In this document: one piece after another, positions 35,300-43,393 of the stretch
Numbering within the stretch: position 1 is the stretch's first letter
Layout of the letters: every line of letters begins with the position of its first letter
From: Maribacter sp. MMG018
GTDB taxonomy: Bacteria > Bacteroidota > Bacteroidia > Flavobacteriales > Flavobacteriaceae
Assembly: GCF_018100785.1 (NCBI RefSeq)
Contig: NZ_JAGJEC010000007.1
Coordinates: 1-50,723, forward strand
DNA length: 50,723 nucleotides
Direction of reading: 5' to 3'
Made by a program: the position numbers and the translations under genes
The notes under the pieces: generated by a model
Database searches by the model: none
What the model was told of the DNA's origin: nothing
The model's input: only the letters and a program-made list of their open reading frames with translations

Positions 35300-36844
35300 A
35301 TGGAGAACACAAAACCTATCGTTGGTCGAAAGATTGACAAATCTACGATTATAAACCTTGAAAGAGGTAAAATTCCGCCTCAAGCCGTTGATTTAGAGGA
35401 GGTTGTGTTAGGTGCGATGATGATTGATAAAAAAGGAGTCGATGAAGTTATCGATATTCTGCACCCCGATGTTTTCTATAAAGATGCCCATAGGTTCATT
35501 TATGAGGCCATATTTGTTTTATTTGAGGAATCGCAACCTGTAGATTTATTAACCGTTTCCTCGCAATTAAAGAAAGCTGGAAAACTTGAGGCGGCCGGAG
35601 GCGACTTTTATTTGATAAAATTAACACAGAAAGTAGCATCTTCTGCCCATATCGAGTTCCATGCAAGAATTATTCTCCAAAAGTACATTCAGCGAAGTCT
35701 TATAAAAATATCGAACGAGATAATAGAGGAGGCTTATGATGAAGCTACCGATGTTTTTGATCTGTTGGACGCCGCAGAAGCTAAATTATACGATGTTACC
35801 CAAGGTAACTTAAAACGTTCTGCAGAAACTGCACAGAATTTGGTGATTCAGGCAAAGAAAAGAATCGAGGAGATCGCCAATAAAGAAGGGTTAAGTGGTA
35901 TTCCATCCGGTTTTGATAAATTAGATAAGTTGACATCTGGTTGGCAACCTAGTGATTTGATTATTGTAGCTGCCCGTCCAGGTATGGGTAAAACGGCACT
36001 TACCTTATCGATGGCCAGGAACATGGCCGTTAATTCGAATACTCCGGTTGCATTCTTTTCTCTAGAAATGTCATCGGTACAGTTGATTACAAGGTTAATT
36101 TCTTCCGAAACAGGGCTCTCTTCGGAGAAATTGAGAACGGGAAAATTAGAAAAACACGAATGGGAGCAATTGAACGTAAAGGTGAAGACCCTAGAAAAAG
36201 CTCCTTTGTTTATAGATGATACCCCTTCTCTCTCAATTTTCGATTTAAGGGCAAAGGCGCGTAGGCTTGCATCGCAACATGGCATTAAAATGATCATGAT
36301 AGATTATTTGCAGTTGATGACAGCGGGAGGAAGTCAAAAAGGAGGAAATAGGGAGCAGGAAATTTCTACCATATCTCGAAACCTGAAAGCTTTGGCAAAA
36401 GAACTGAACGTTCCTGTAATAGCGTTGTCACAGCTGTCACGTGCCGTAGAAACGCGTGGTGGAAGTAAGAGACCTATTCTTTCCGATTTGAGGGAATCTG
36501 GGGCGATTGAGCAAGATGCGGATATCGTATCATTTATATATAGACCGGAATATTATAAAATAGAGGAATGGGACGATGAAGAACGTACTCCCACCCAAGG
36601 TCAGGCAGAATTTATTGTGGCCAAACACAGAAACGGTGGTCTAGAAAATATTCGTTTGAAGTTTATCGGTAGTCAAGGTAAGTTTGATAACCTGGATGAT
36701 TTTGATTCCCCGTTCGAGTTTCAGTCTAAAATGAACGCCAACGAAGAGAACCCGTTTACGACCAAAAACTTGCCCAGTGCAGATGATGCCTTTGGTAGTT
36801 CTATGAATCAAGGAATGCCACAAGACGACGATGTGCCGTTCTAA
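35300..36844 (+). CDS. dnaB: replicative DNA helicase DnaB
   Basis: Hexameric 5'-3' fork helicase. The N-terminal domain (residues 22-125, GKIPPQAVDLEEVVLGAMMIDKKG) precedes a linker and a RecA-like domain. Walker A is ARPGMGKTALTL near residue 225, Walker B is IMIDYLQLM, and AKHRNGGLENIRLKF ends the core. The C-terminal tail is acidic and variable (DDDVPF). At 514 aa it is a normal size, with no intein. The spacer upstream carries TATATTTTCGC just before the ATG, resembling a -7 box. Confidence 0.96.
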   Translation: MENTKPIVGRKIDKSTIINLERGKIPPQAVDLEEVVLGAMMIDKKGVDEVIDILHPDVFYKDAHRFIYEAIFVLFEESQPVDLLTVSSQLKKAGKLEAAGGDFYLIKLTQKVASSAHIEFHARIILQKYIQRSLIKISNEIIEEAYDEATDVFDLLDAAEAKLYDVTQGNLKRSAETAQNLVIQAKKRIEEIANKEGLSGIPSGFDKLDKLTSGWQPSDLIIVAARPGMGKTALTLSMARNMAVNSNTPVAFFSLEMSSVQLITRLISSETGLSSEKLRTGKLEKHEWEQLNVKVKTLEKAPLFIDDTPSLSIFDLRAKARRLASQHGIKMIMIDYLQLMTAGGSQKGGNREQEISTISRNLKALAKELNVPVIALSQLSRAVETRGGSKRPILSDLRESGAIEQDADIVSFIYRPEYYKIEEWDDEERTPTQGQAEFIVAKHRNGGLENIRLKFIGSQGKFDNLDDFDSPFEFQSKMNANEENPFTTKNLPSADDAFGSSMNQGMPQDDDVPF

Positions 36845-36966
36845 ATATTGCATTTGTAAGGTTTTGTAGGAGTAAATACGCTTGTAAAAGCATTCATTTG
36901 TTCTTTCTATTGGTACTTTTCAAAATCTTTAACGATTCTTAAAATATCGTTTTATTGTTTTTCGTT

Positions 36967-36974
36967 TACTTTTG
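36967..36974 (+). promoter_or_regulatory. -7-like box TACTTTTG
   Basis: Matches TAnnTTTG and lies 24 bases before the ATG of the exported conserved protein. No -33 box at standard spacing is clear. Confidence 0.35.
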
Positions 36975-36998
36975 AGTAGACTTCACAATAAAAAATAT

Positions 36999-38261
36999 AT
37001 GCGTAAAAGGTTTTTGATTCTTATTATCTTCTTTTTTTCGACTTCGATTTTTGCGTCGTCGATCCTTATTCCTATGGATGCCGATACCCAAAAGAATCAT
37101 TTAAAAGCATATGGTATTACCTATTGGGTGCTATCCAAACAACAAAAGGTGCAATGGTTGCTGAACTATAGGGGAGGTTCGTTTTTATTGCCGGATGGGG
37201 AATCTATCAGAAAAGAATGTCAGATAAGGGGAGTGTCGTTTGAGGTGTTGTCCGACGATCGGGCAAATAGTATTTTAGATGAAATAAGTAGTCCTTCTAA
37301 AAATCAAGATGCTGTTATTCTTGAGAAGGCGCCCAAAATAGCGGTTTATTCGCCCAAGGGAAACCAACCATGGGATGATGCCGTTACCATGGCATTGACC
37401 TATGCCGAGATTCCGTATGTTACAATATATGATGAGGAAGTATTGAACGATAAATTGGCACTGTATGATTGGTTGCACTTGCATCACGAAGATTTTACGG
37501 GACAGTACGGTAAATTTTATGGTGCTTACAGAGCTGCTCCATGGTATATAGAGGGAAAAAAGGAGGCGGAGAAACTGGCAAAAAAAATGGGATTTAATAA
37601 AGTGTCGGAAGAGAAGCTTGCGGTGGCCCTAAAAATAAGAAATTACGTTATAGGCGGTGGGTTTATGTTCGCTATGTGCTCCGCCACGGATAGTTTTGAT
37701 ATTGCCCTGGCGGCGGAGAATGTCGATATCTGCGAACCTATGTTCGATGGCGATCCTTCAGACCCTAATTACCAAGCAAGTTTGGATTATAATAAAACCT
37801 TTGCGTTTACAGATTTTGTATTGGAGCGTAATCCTTTGAAGTATGAGTTTTCATCCATCGATATGACTTCGCAAAGAGGGAATGTCCCCAAAGAATCCGA
37901 TTATTTTAGTTTAATGGATTTTTCTGCAAAATGGGATCCAATACCCACTATGTTGTGTCAAAATCATACATCTTTGGTAAAAGGGTTTATGGGGCAGACC
38001 ACAGCTTTTAAAAGAGACGAAATAAAACCTACGGTATTGGTTTTGGGAGAGAACAAAATAAATGGAGAGGCCAGATATATACATGGAATAAAGGGGAAAG
38101 GCTTTTTTACTTTTTACGGAGGGCATGACCCGGAGGATTACCAACATAGGGTAGGGGACCCAAAAACGGAGCTGGAACTACACCCTACTTCTCCCGGTTA
38201 TCGCTTAATTCTTAATAATGTGCTTTTTCCGGCAGCAAGAAAAAAGAAACAAAAGACCTAA
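36999..38261 (+). CDS. conserved exported protein (family often labelled asparagine synthetase B)
   Basis: A 420-residue protein with a signal peptide (MRKRFLILIIFFFSTSIFASS). As I recall, the family is highly conserved in Flavobacteriia and carries the database name asparagine synthetase B, but I see no N-terminal nucleophile Cys, no glutaminase motifs and no PPi loop, so the name looks doubtful. The segment APKIAVYSPKGNQPWDDAVTMALTYAEIPY looks like a class I glutamine amidotransferase-like (Rossmann) fold, and GGGFMFAMCSATDSFD could be a nucleophile-elbow Cys. HLHHEDFTGQYGKFY and FTFYGGHDPEDYQHRVGD are other conserved blocks. It may be a secreted GATase1-like protein with an unknown substrate. 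ATG 36999 is chosen for the signal peptide. Confidence 0.7.
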   Translation: MRKRFLILIIFFFSTSIFASSILIPMDADTQKNHLKAYGITYWVLSKQQKVQWLLNYRGGSFLLPDGESIRKECQIRGVSFEVLSDDRANSILDEISSPSKNQDAVILEKAPKIAVYSPKGNQPWDDAVTMALTYAEIPYVTIYDEEVLNDKLALYDWLHLHHEDFTGQYGKFYGAYRAAPWYIEGKKEAEKLAKKMGFNKVSEEKLAVALKIRNYVIGGGFMFAMCSATDSFDIALAAENVDICEPMFDGDPSDPNYQASLDYNKTFAFTDFVLERNPLKYEFSSIDMTSQRGNVPKESDYFSLMDFSAKWDPIPTMLCQNHTSLVKGFMGQTTAFKRDEIKPTVLVLGENKINGEARYIHGIKGKGFFTFYGGHDPEDYQHRVGDPKTELELHPTSPGYRLILNNVLFPAARKKKQKT

Positions 38262-38298
38262 AAAATATTCTTGTTAAAAGAGAGCGTAAATCATAAAA

Positions 38299-38340
38299 AA
38301 AAAACCGTGGTTAAAACGAAAGTCTTGACCACGGTTTTTT
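38299..38340. terminator. bidirectional terminator
   Basis: The 13-bp stem AAAAAACCGTGGT/ACCACGGTTTTTT (38299-38311 with 38328-38340) carries A/T runs on both sides. It sits between the exported protein gene and the convergent DUF4374 gene. Confidence 0.88.
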
Positions 38341-38385
38341 GTAATAAGGTTCTTGTTTGCTAGAACCGGAAAGGATTTTCTAGGT

Positions 38386-39741
38386 TTAGAATACCCCTAT
38401 AAAGTGACTTCCCTCTACGTTTACCAATTCGGCACCTTTAGTTACTTCACCTGTTTCTGTTTCTATAACATAAATGTTTCCGTTTTGTCCTACAGGCGCT
38501 TCGGTTAGGTATATTTCAGTTCCATCGACCACAAAACCTTGGTATTGGAAAAGGTAGAAATCTGGATCGTATGGAATATCGTCAATTTTCACAGCGGTTT
38601 TGGCATTTAAGTCAGCTAGAGCAAAAAATCCTTGAGCTCCGGCCACACCTTCTGCAGATCCATTATGACGGTAGGCGATAACAGCTTTTCCGTTAGCGGC
38701 AGGTCTCCAGGCAAGAATATAAGCACCTTCTACACCTAAAGCGTCATCTAAATTGAAAACATACGAATCATCGTACTCGTTATTGGCGTCAATTTTTAAA
38801 ATATGAGAACCTTCAGGGTCGTTCTGGTTCGCTTGATACACACTTCCGTTATATTCAAAGGCATTGATGCTACGGTATCCGTTTGTGTTTCCGTGTCCTA
38901 CCGCAGAGGTGATTACAGTTGGGTTTAATAATGAAGGGTAATCCAATACAATGGTTTTAGAACCAAGTATCTCGTAATCACTGTCACTTTCCCCTGTAGC
39001 GGGATCAACCTTGCTTAAGCGGGCACCGATATATAATTTATCTCCGGCCGCATTTAAAGTAGGCATGTCAATTCTCGAAATATAGTAACCAGCAGCTTCT
39101 TCTTCATCGCTTAAAGGCACACTATGCTCTTGAAAATTGTTTATTTGAGAGTTTACCAAGTCCAGTGTTACAACACCCATAGTAGCATTTGTACGGGTGT
39201 AATTGCCGTCATCATCGGTTTCAATTTCTGTAGATACATAAACGGCGGCCCCCGTTTGGTCTCCGTCAAATAATTTTATCCATCTTGGTGCGGTGCCTAC
39301 ATAGGGTGCAATGCTTATTTCTGATCCCGTTTGGGTAAAAGTTTGTCCGCCTTCTACAGTATATTTAGTATAATTTCCACCGGTGTCACCAGCGTAGCTG
39401 ATATTAAAAATGGTGTTGCCATCTTCAGAAGACTGTAAACGGGCAGTTCTGTTTGAAGGTACTATAAATCCATTATCAAAAGGTTCAATAGAGACTGTAG
39501 GGTCTTTAGCGTCTTCACTGCTTATGGAGTAAATTAAAGTACCTCCATTACCGTCTCCGGGGTCTTCTCCCATTCTGGCCGCCGCAACGGTGATCCATCT
39601 AGAATCGGCGTCGTTAACTGTCTCGGTTTCCGTTTCGGTATCAACATTAACAGAGTCGTCATCGCTACTACAAGCGGTCATTAGGCCGACTGTTAGTATA
39701 GTGGCGGCCAATGTTTTATAATTCAAAAAGAATTGTTTCAT
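38386..39741 (-). CDS. DUF4374-like surface lipoprotein, XusB-like siderophore binder
   Basis: A lipoprotein signal with Cys24 is followed by SSDDDS, the acidic surface-export type of signal, and a Thr/Glu-rich linker (DTETETETVNDAD). The rest (about residues 50-451) looks like a beta-propeller with repeated NTI-x-Y, DGNxI/KxxY and blade-like strands. It resembles DUF4374 proteins, the group to which, as I recall, the enterobactin-binding XusB of Bacteroides belongs. It is encoded 20 bases after the TonB receptor gene, the same order as receptor then lipoprotein in xusAB. A surface role in handing a ferric siderophore to the receptor is inferred. Confidence 0.7.
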   Translation of the reverse strand: MKQFFLNYKTLAATILTVGLMTACSSDDDSVNVDTETETETVNDADSRWITVAAARMGEDPGDGNGGTLIYSISSEDAKDPTVSIEPFDNGFIVPSNRTARLQSSEDGNTIFNISYAGDTGGNYTKYTVEGGQTFTQTGSEISIAPYVGTAPRWIKLFDGDQTGAAVYVSTEIETDDDGNYTRTNATMGVVTLDLVNSQINNFQEHSVPLSDEEEAAGYYISRIDMPTLNAAGDKLYIGARLSKVDPATGESDSDYEILGSKTIVLDYPSLLNPTVITSAVGHGNTNGYRSINAFEYNGSVYQANQNDPEGSHILKIDANNEYDDSYVFNLDDALGVEGAYILAWRPAANGKAVIAYRHNGSAEGVAGAQGFFALADLNAKTAVKIDDIPYDPDFYLFQYQGFVVDGTEIYLTEAPVGQNGNIYVIETETGEVTKGAELVNVEGSHFIGVF

Positions 39742-39761
39742 ATTAGAAAGTATTTATATGG

Positions 39762-42176
39762 TTAAAAATTATTGATTCGATAATTTATTTTTAGATAGAA
39801 GGCTCTTCCGGGTTTTTGTACAGATAGGTTGTCGTACACCGGTTTGTCAAATATGTTCTTGATATCAAAACTGGCAACAAATCTATTGCCCGGAAATATG
39901 TAACTAAGTCCAAAGTCTTGTTGTAATTGTTCGGGTACTTTAAAAAAATCATCACCAACAGTATTGGATCCTTGAGAAACCAGATAAGAAAACTCATCGG
40001 TATAGTAAAGGTTGTAAAAGAGGTTTAGTTGAGATTTTTTCTGTATAACATTTTTAAATGAATAGCGTAGACCGCCGTTCATAGTAAAAAATGGCGTGTT
40101 GGGAACATCTATTTCTACCCCATTGTTTTCGATAGTCAGATCAAAACGGGAAATATTGAAGTTGAGCCCAAAATTGTTGTTATAGGTATAGTTCAATTGC
40201 GCATCTATGCCTTTAGAGGTTCCGCTGCCTTGGTTTACATAAAGTATTAACTCATCATCTACATTTAATGAAGTTTCTATAGGCAGACCAATTCTGTCTT
40301 TTATGTTTCTTGTGAAAAGATTGGTAGAAACGGTAAATTGATGTTTTTTAATATTGAACGCCCCAAACCGAAATCCAAGATTATAATTATCGCTTTGTTC
40401 TGGGTTAATACTGGAATTGGCTACTACGTTATCACCGTCATTACCGAATATTTCGGTTTCGTTCGGTAATCGTATGGCTTTTTCAGCCGAGGCCAAAAGT
40501 GTAACGTTTGGGGTAATGGCATAAGAAGCGGCAAAGCCATACCCATCATATTTTTTATTACTACTTACAACTTCGTCGACTATGATATCGTTACCGTTTG
40601 TATCGGTTGCAATAGCAGGGTCTACACTGGTCGTTTTTTGTTGATAGTGTTTTCCGAATATACTAGCTTTTAATTTTTCATCGAAAGCGTTTAGTTCGTA
40701 GGTTAGGGAAAATATGTTCTTGTGTAGATCCCTAGTACCATAAAATGTATTTTCCAAAATTGTACGTAAAGGATCGCTATCTTCCCTGTCGATCCCACTA
40801 TACACATGGTTCAGTAAAAACTTGTGATGGTCGTTAATGGCATAGGACAGACCAGATCTAATAGATGCTACGTTTCTTTTTATTTGGGCCAATGTAGGTC
40901 CTCCTTCTTGTTGAGAGCCCCATGTATATTGATATTCATCTCCTTTATAATCTATAGCTCTTTCTCCTGTCCAACTATAGGCCCATGCAACAGTGTCATT
41001 AACAGTACGGTTTCTCTTGCCATATGCACCGTTTATATTTACATCCAACCCCTTGGTAAAAAGGTCTTTCTTTTGGTACGTGAGGTTGGCCAATAAGGCA
41101 TCCGATTCTAAGAATCGATCTTTGTATGGGGTAATGGTCATAAATGCTCCGTGCTGTACTTCTTTGTAGTCATCCGACCCTGTGATGCCTACTAAAAACT
41201 GATCGGCCCATTTTACATCGGTATAACCAACTTGCACCATGCCGCCGGTGGATCTATAGGCATCGTTAAATCTTTTTGCGGTAATAGGTGTTTGTACCCC
41301 ACCCAAACCGGTAACAACGACACTTCTGCCAGAAACTTTATAATTGTTATCTGAGTAGTTGTTGAAAAGTGACGCTTTTACGGTGAATCCAGAATTTTTA
41401 AAACGATACGTACCGTTAACGCTAGCTTGTATGGTATTGAAAGATCCGTAAGAAACAGAAGCGTTTAAATTATTTTTAGCCTCTTTATGTAGAACTATAT
41501 TGATTGCACCGCCCAAAGCGTCGTCCGCCAGATGTCCGGGAACCACCCCTTTGTAAACCTCAATGTTCTTGATCATTGATGGGGGAATACTGTTTAGGTT
41601 AAACGATGAACCGTATATGGAGATGGGGATTCCGTCTATAAAAATTTTAACGGCGTCACCCGAGAGTCCGTTTAAACTATAGTTGACATCTGATCCTAGG
41701 CCTCCGTTTTGACGAATTTTTACACCGACCGTTGTATTCAACAATTCATTTGTTTGAATATTTCTAAGGCTGGCTTCTTTTGTTTTTATGGCATTTACGG
41801 CAAAACCTTCGGTCTCTGTCTCTGTTTCTGTAGACTTGCCGTTTACGGTAACTTCATCTAAATTTTCTACAGTTTCCTCGAGGGTAAAATCAATTTTAAA
41901 GGTATTAAAGCTATTGATCTCAATGGTTTTGGAGCGTTTGCCATAGCCGATAAAAGAAACTATGATTTTTCGTTTTCCATAAGGGACCTTTCTTATGGTG
42001 TATGATCCACTATCGTCGGTAAGTACTCCTAGTTTTAGGCCTTCTACCAAAACATTCGCATAGGGTAGGGCATTTCCAGAAGCATCGGTTACTGTACCTG
42101 TTATGGTGCCAAAATTTTGCTGTCCGTGAACAGATGGGAAAATTATAAGAAATAAAACAATGTATAAGTTTTTCAT
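39762..42176 (-). CDS. TonB-dependent receptor, probable ferric-siderophore receptor
   Basis: An 804-residue outer-membrane receptor. Signal peptide (ending VHGQ), then a CarboxypepD-reg-like domain (GTITGTVTDASGNALPYANVLVEG), the plug domain (TNELLNTTVGVKIRQNGGLGSDVNYSLNGLSGDAVKIFIDGIPIS) and a 22-strand barrel ending DIKNIFDKPVYDNLSVQKPGR with a terminal aromatic region. There is no SusD partner. The neighbouring DUF4374 lipoprotein and the divergent PchR-like AraC gene point to siderophore uptake rather than glycan uptake. No ferric reductase or permease gene follows, so inner-membrane transport must be encoded elsewhere. Confidence 0.88.
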   Translation of the reverse strand: MKNLYIVLFLIIFPSVHGQQNFGTITGTVTDASGNALPYANVLVEGLKLGVLTDDSGSYTIRKVPYGKRKIIVSFIGYGKRSKTIEINSFNTFKIDFTLEETVENLDEVTVNGKSTETETETEGFAVNAIKTKEASLRNIQTNELLNTTVGVKIRQNGGLGSDVNYSLNGLSGDAVKIFIDGIPISIYGSSFNLNSIPPSMIKNIEVYKGVVPGHLADDALGGAINIVLHKEAKNNLNASVSYGSFNTIQASVNGTYRFKNSGFTVKASLFNNYSDNNYKVSGRSVVVTGLGGVQTPITAKRFNDAYRSTGGMVQVGYTDVKWADQFLVGITGSDDYKEVQHGAFMTITPYKDRFLESDALLANLTYQKKDLFTKGLDVNINGAYGKRNRTVNDTVAWAYSWTGERAIDYKGDEYQYTWGSQQEGGPTLAQIKRNVASIRSGLSYAINDHHKFLLNHVYSGIDREDSDPLRTILENTFYGTRDLHKNIFSLTYELNAFDEKLKASIFGKHYQQKTTSVDPAIATDTNGNDIIVDEVVSSNKKYDGYGFAASYAITPNVTLLASAEKAIRLPNETEIFGNDGDNVVANSSINPEQSDNYNLGFRFGAFNIKKHQFTVSTNLFTRNIKDRIGLPIETSLNVDDELILYVNQGSGTSKGIDAQLNYTYNNNFGLNFNISRFDLTIENNGVEIDVPNTPFFTMNGGLRYSFKNVIQKKSQLNLFYNLYYTDEFSYLVSQGSNTVGDDFFKVPEQLQQDFGLSYIFPGNRFVASFDIKNIFDKPVYDNLSVQKPGRAFYLKINYRINNF

Positions 42177-42208
42177 ATCGGTAAAAAAAGACCTTTCTTT
42201 TTATTAAG

Positions 42209-42221
42209 ATTTAGTCTAAAT
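42209..42221. promoter_or_regulatory. perfect palindrome, candidate metal-responsive operator
   Basis: ATTTAG-T-CTAAAT, two perfect 6-base arms around one central base. It lies between the TonB receptor start (42176) and the AraC-type gene (42300). Such TTTAGnCTAAA sites resemble DtxR-type metal-repressor boxes; this is inference from shape and location. Confidence 0.5.
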
Positions 42222-42224
42222 AGA

Positions 42225-42232
42225 TAACTTTG
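42225..42232 (+). promoter_or_regulatory. -7-like box TAACTTTG for the AraC-type regulator
   Basis: TAACTTTG matches TAnnTTTG and sits 68 bases before the regulator's ATG, directly beside the palindrome at 42209-42221, so a protein bound there would block it. Confidence 0.45.
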
Positions 42233-42299
42233 CAAATCTAAAAACAGGATTCGGGGTATAGTACCGCAAAAAGAATTTTTATATACGCAAAAGGAAGTA

Positions 42300-43283
42300 A
42301 TGGAGTTAGGAGTGAACAGTACTGATTATGGAGATTTGTTGTGTAAAGAAATACACGTTAAGCAGTTGTTTAAAGACAGCTATTTTGAGAATTCTGTTCA
42401 GTTTAATAATGTAGAGGTCACCAATAAAGAGGGGAGCTCTTTTATAAATGGTATTGATTTTTCTAACCCACAACAGCTTTTTGAATTTGATTCAGAGATA
42501 AAGGTCACCAGCGATCAACATCTGATTAAGTTCCATTTTTCGTTAGAGGGTACCTATTCTTACCAGCCCTTGAGCCATATAAAATACTTGGTTCAAATTC
42601 CAGAGAATCACTGCAATATGTTTTATTACCCTACTACCGAGGGCCGTGATATATTTTATAAGGGCAATGCGAAGATATTTGAGATTTATATAAAGCCAAA
42701 ATTGTTGCCGAAGCTTCTAGGTACTCATTTTAAAACATCGTTTGGTAAATTACAGCATGCTATTCTAAACTCTAATTCTTTTGTACTGTGGGACAAAAGT
42801 AAATTTATACCGCCCCAGATACGTAGTAAAATCAATGAGATTGTACAATGCCCTTATAAAGGTGAAATAAGGCAACGATATTTAGAAAGTAAACTTACCG
42901 TATTATTGATCGATTTTTTAATGGGAAGACAAACATTGGAAATATCGAAGAACAATAATAAACTGATGAATTCCGATTATTTGGCCTTGGTAAAAGTAGA
43001 AGCTTATATTAGAAAAAATCTGAAGGAACCACTTAAGATTTTGGATCTTGCCGAAATAGCCGGATTTAATGCGACAAAATTAAAACGTGATTTTAAGAAA
43101 GTGTACGGGATGCCCATTTTTAGGTATATTACTGCATTGAGAATGGAAGCGGCAAAAAGTTTAATTGCCCAAGACGGGGTGACTATTGCACATGCGGCCT
43201 ACGAGGTGGGTTATTCTAACCCACAACATTTTACCAAGGCCTTTAAAAGAACTATGGGGTATTTGCCAAGTAATTTAAAATAG
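42300..43283 (+). CDS. AraC-family transcriptional regulator, PchR-like
   Basis: A 327-residue soluble regulator. The N-terminal ~210 residues are a ligand-binding region of the kind seen in siderophore regulators (FHFSLEGTYSYQPL, then IFEIYIKPKLLPKLLG). The C-terminal AraC domain has two HTHs (PLKILDLAEIAGFNATKLKRDFKKVYGMPIFRY and the signature HAAYEVGYSNPQHFTKAFKRTMGYLPSNLK). PchR-type regulators sense an internal ferric siderophore and activate its receptor gene. It is divergent from the receptor gene over a 123-base spacer, so that receptor is its likely target. Confidence 0.85.
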   Translation: MELGVNSTDYGDLLCKEIHVKQLFKDSYFENSVQFNNVEVTNKEGSSFINGIDFSNPQQLFEFDSEIKVTSDQHLIKFHFSLEGTYSYQPLSHIKYLVQIPENHCNMFYYPTTEGRDIFYKGNAKIFEIYIKPKLLPKLLGTHFKTSFGKLQHAILNSNSFVLWDKSKFIPPQIRSKINEIVQCPYKGEIRQRYLESKLTVLLIDFLMGRQTLEISKNNNKLMNSDYLALVKVEAYIRKNLKEPLKILDLAEIAGFNATKLKRDFKKVYGMPIFRYITALRMEAAKSLIAQDGVTIAHAAYEVGYSNPQHFTKAFKRTMGYLPSNLK

Positions 43284-43393
43284 GTAATGGATCTACTGCA
43301 CTGGGTGTTTTTATTTTAGGGCTTATATGAAAAAGAGTTGTCGACTTTCAATAATAATGATTATTGTCCGTTTTGTTCCAAAAACCAATTATA

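Noticed and set aside
39588..39660. Thr/Glu repeat coding region in the DUF4374-like lipoprotein, considered as a sequence repeat
   Set aside because: It is a short low-complexity linker after the lipid anchor, common in surface lipoproteins, not a DNA repeat family.
43353..43365. AATAATGATTATT inverted repeat before the exported unknown protein
   Set aside because: Short, AT-only and expected by chance in AT-rich spacers; no promoter box is linked to it.
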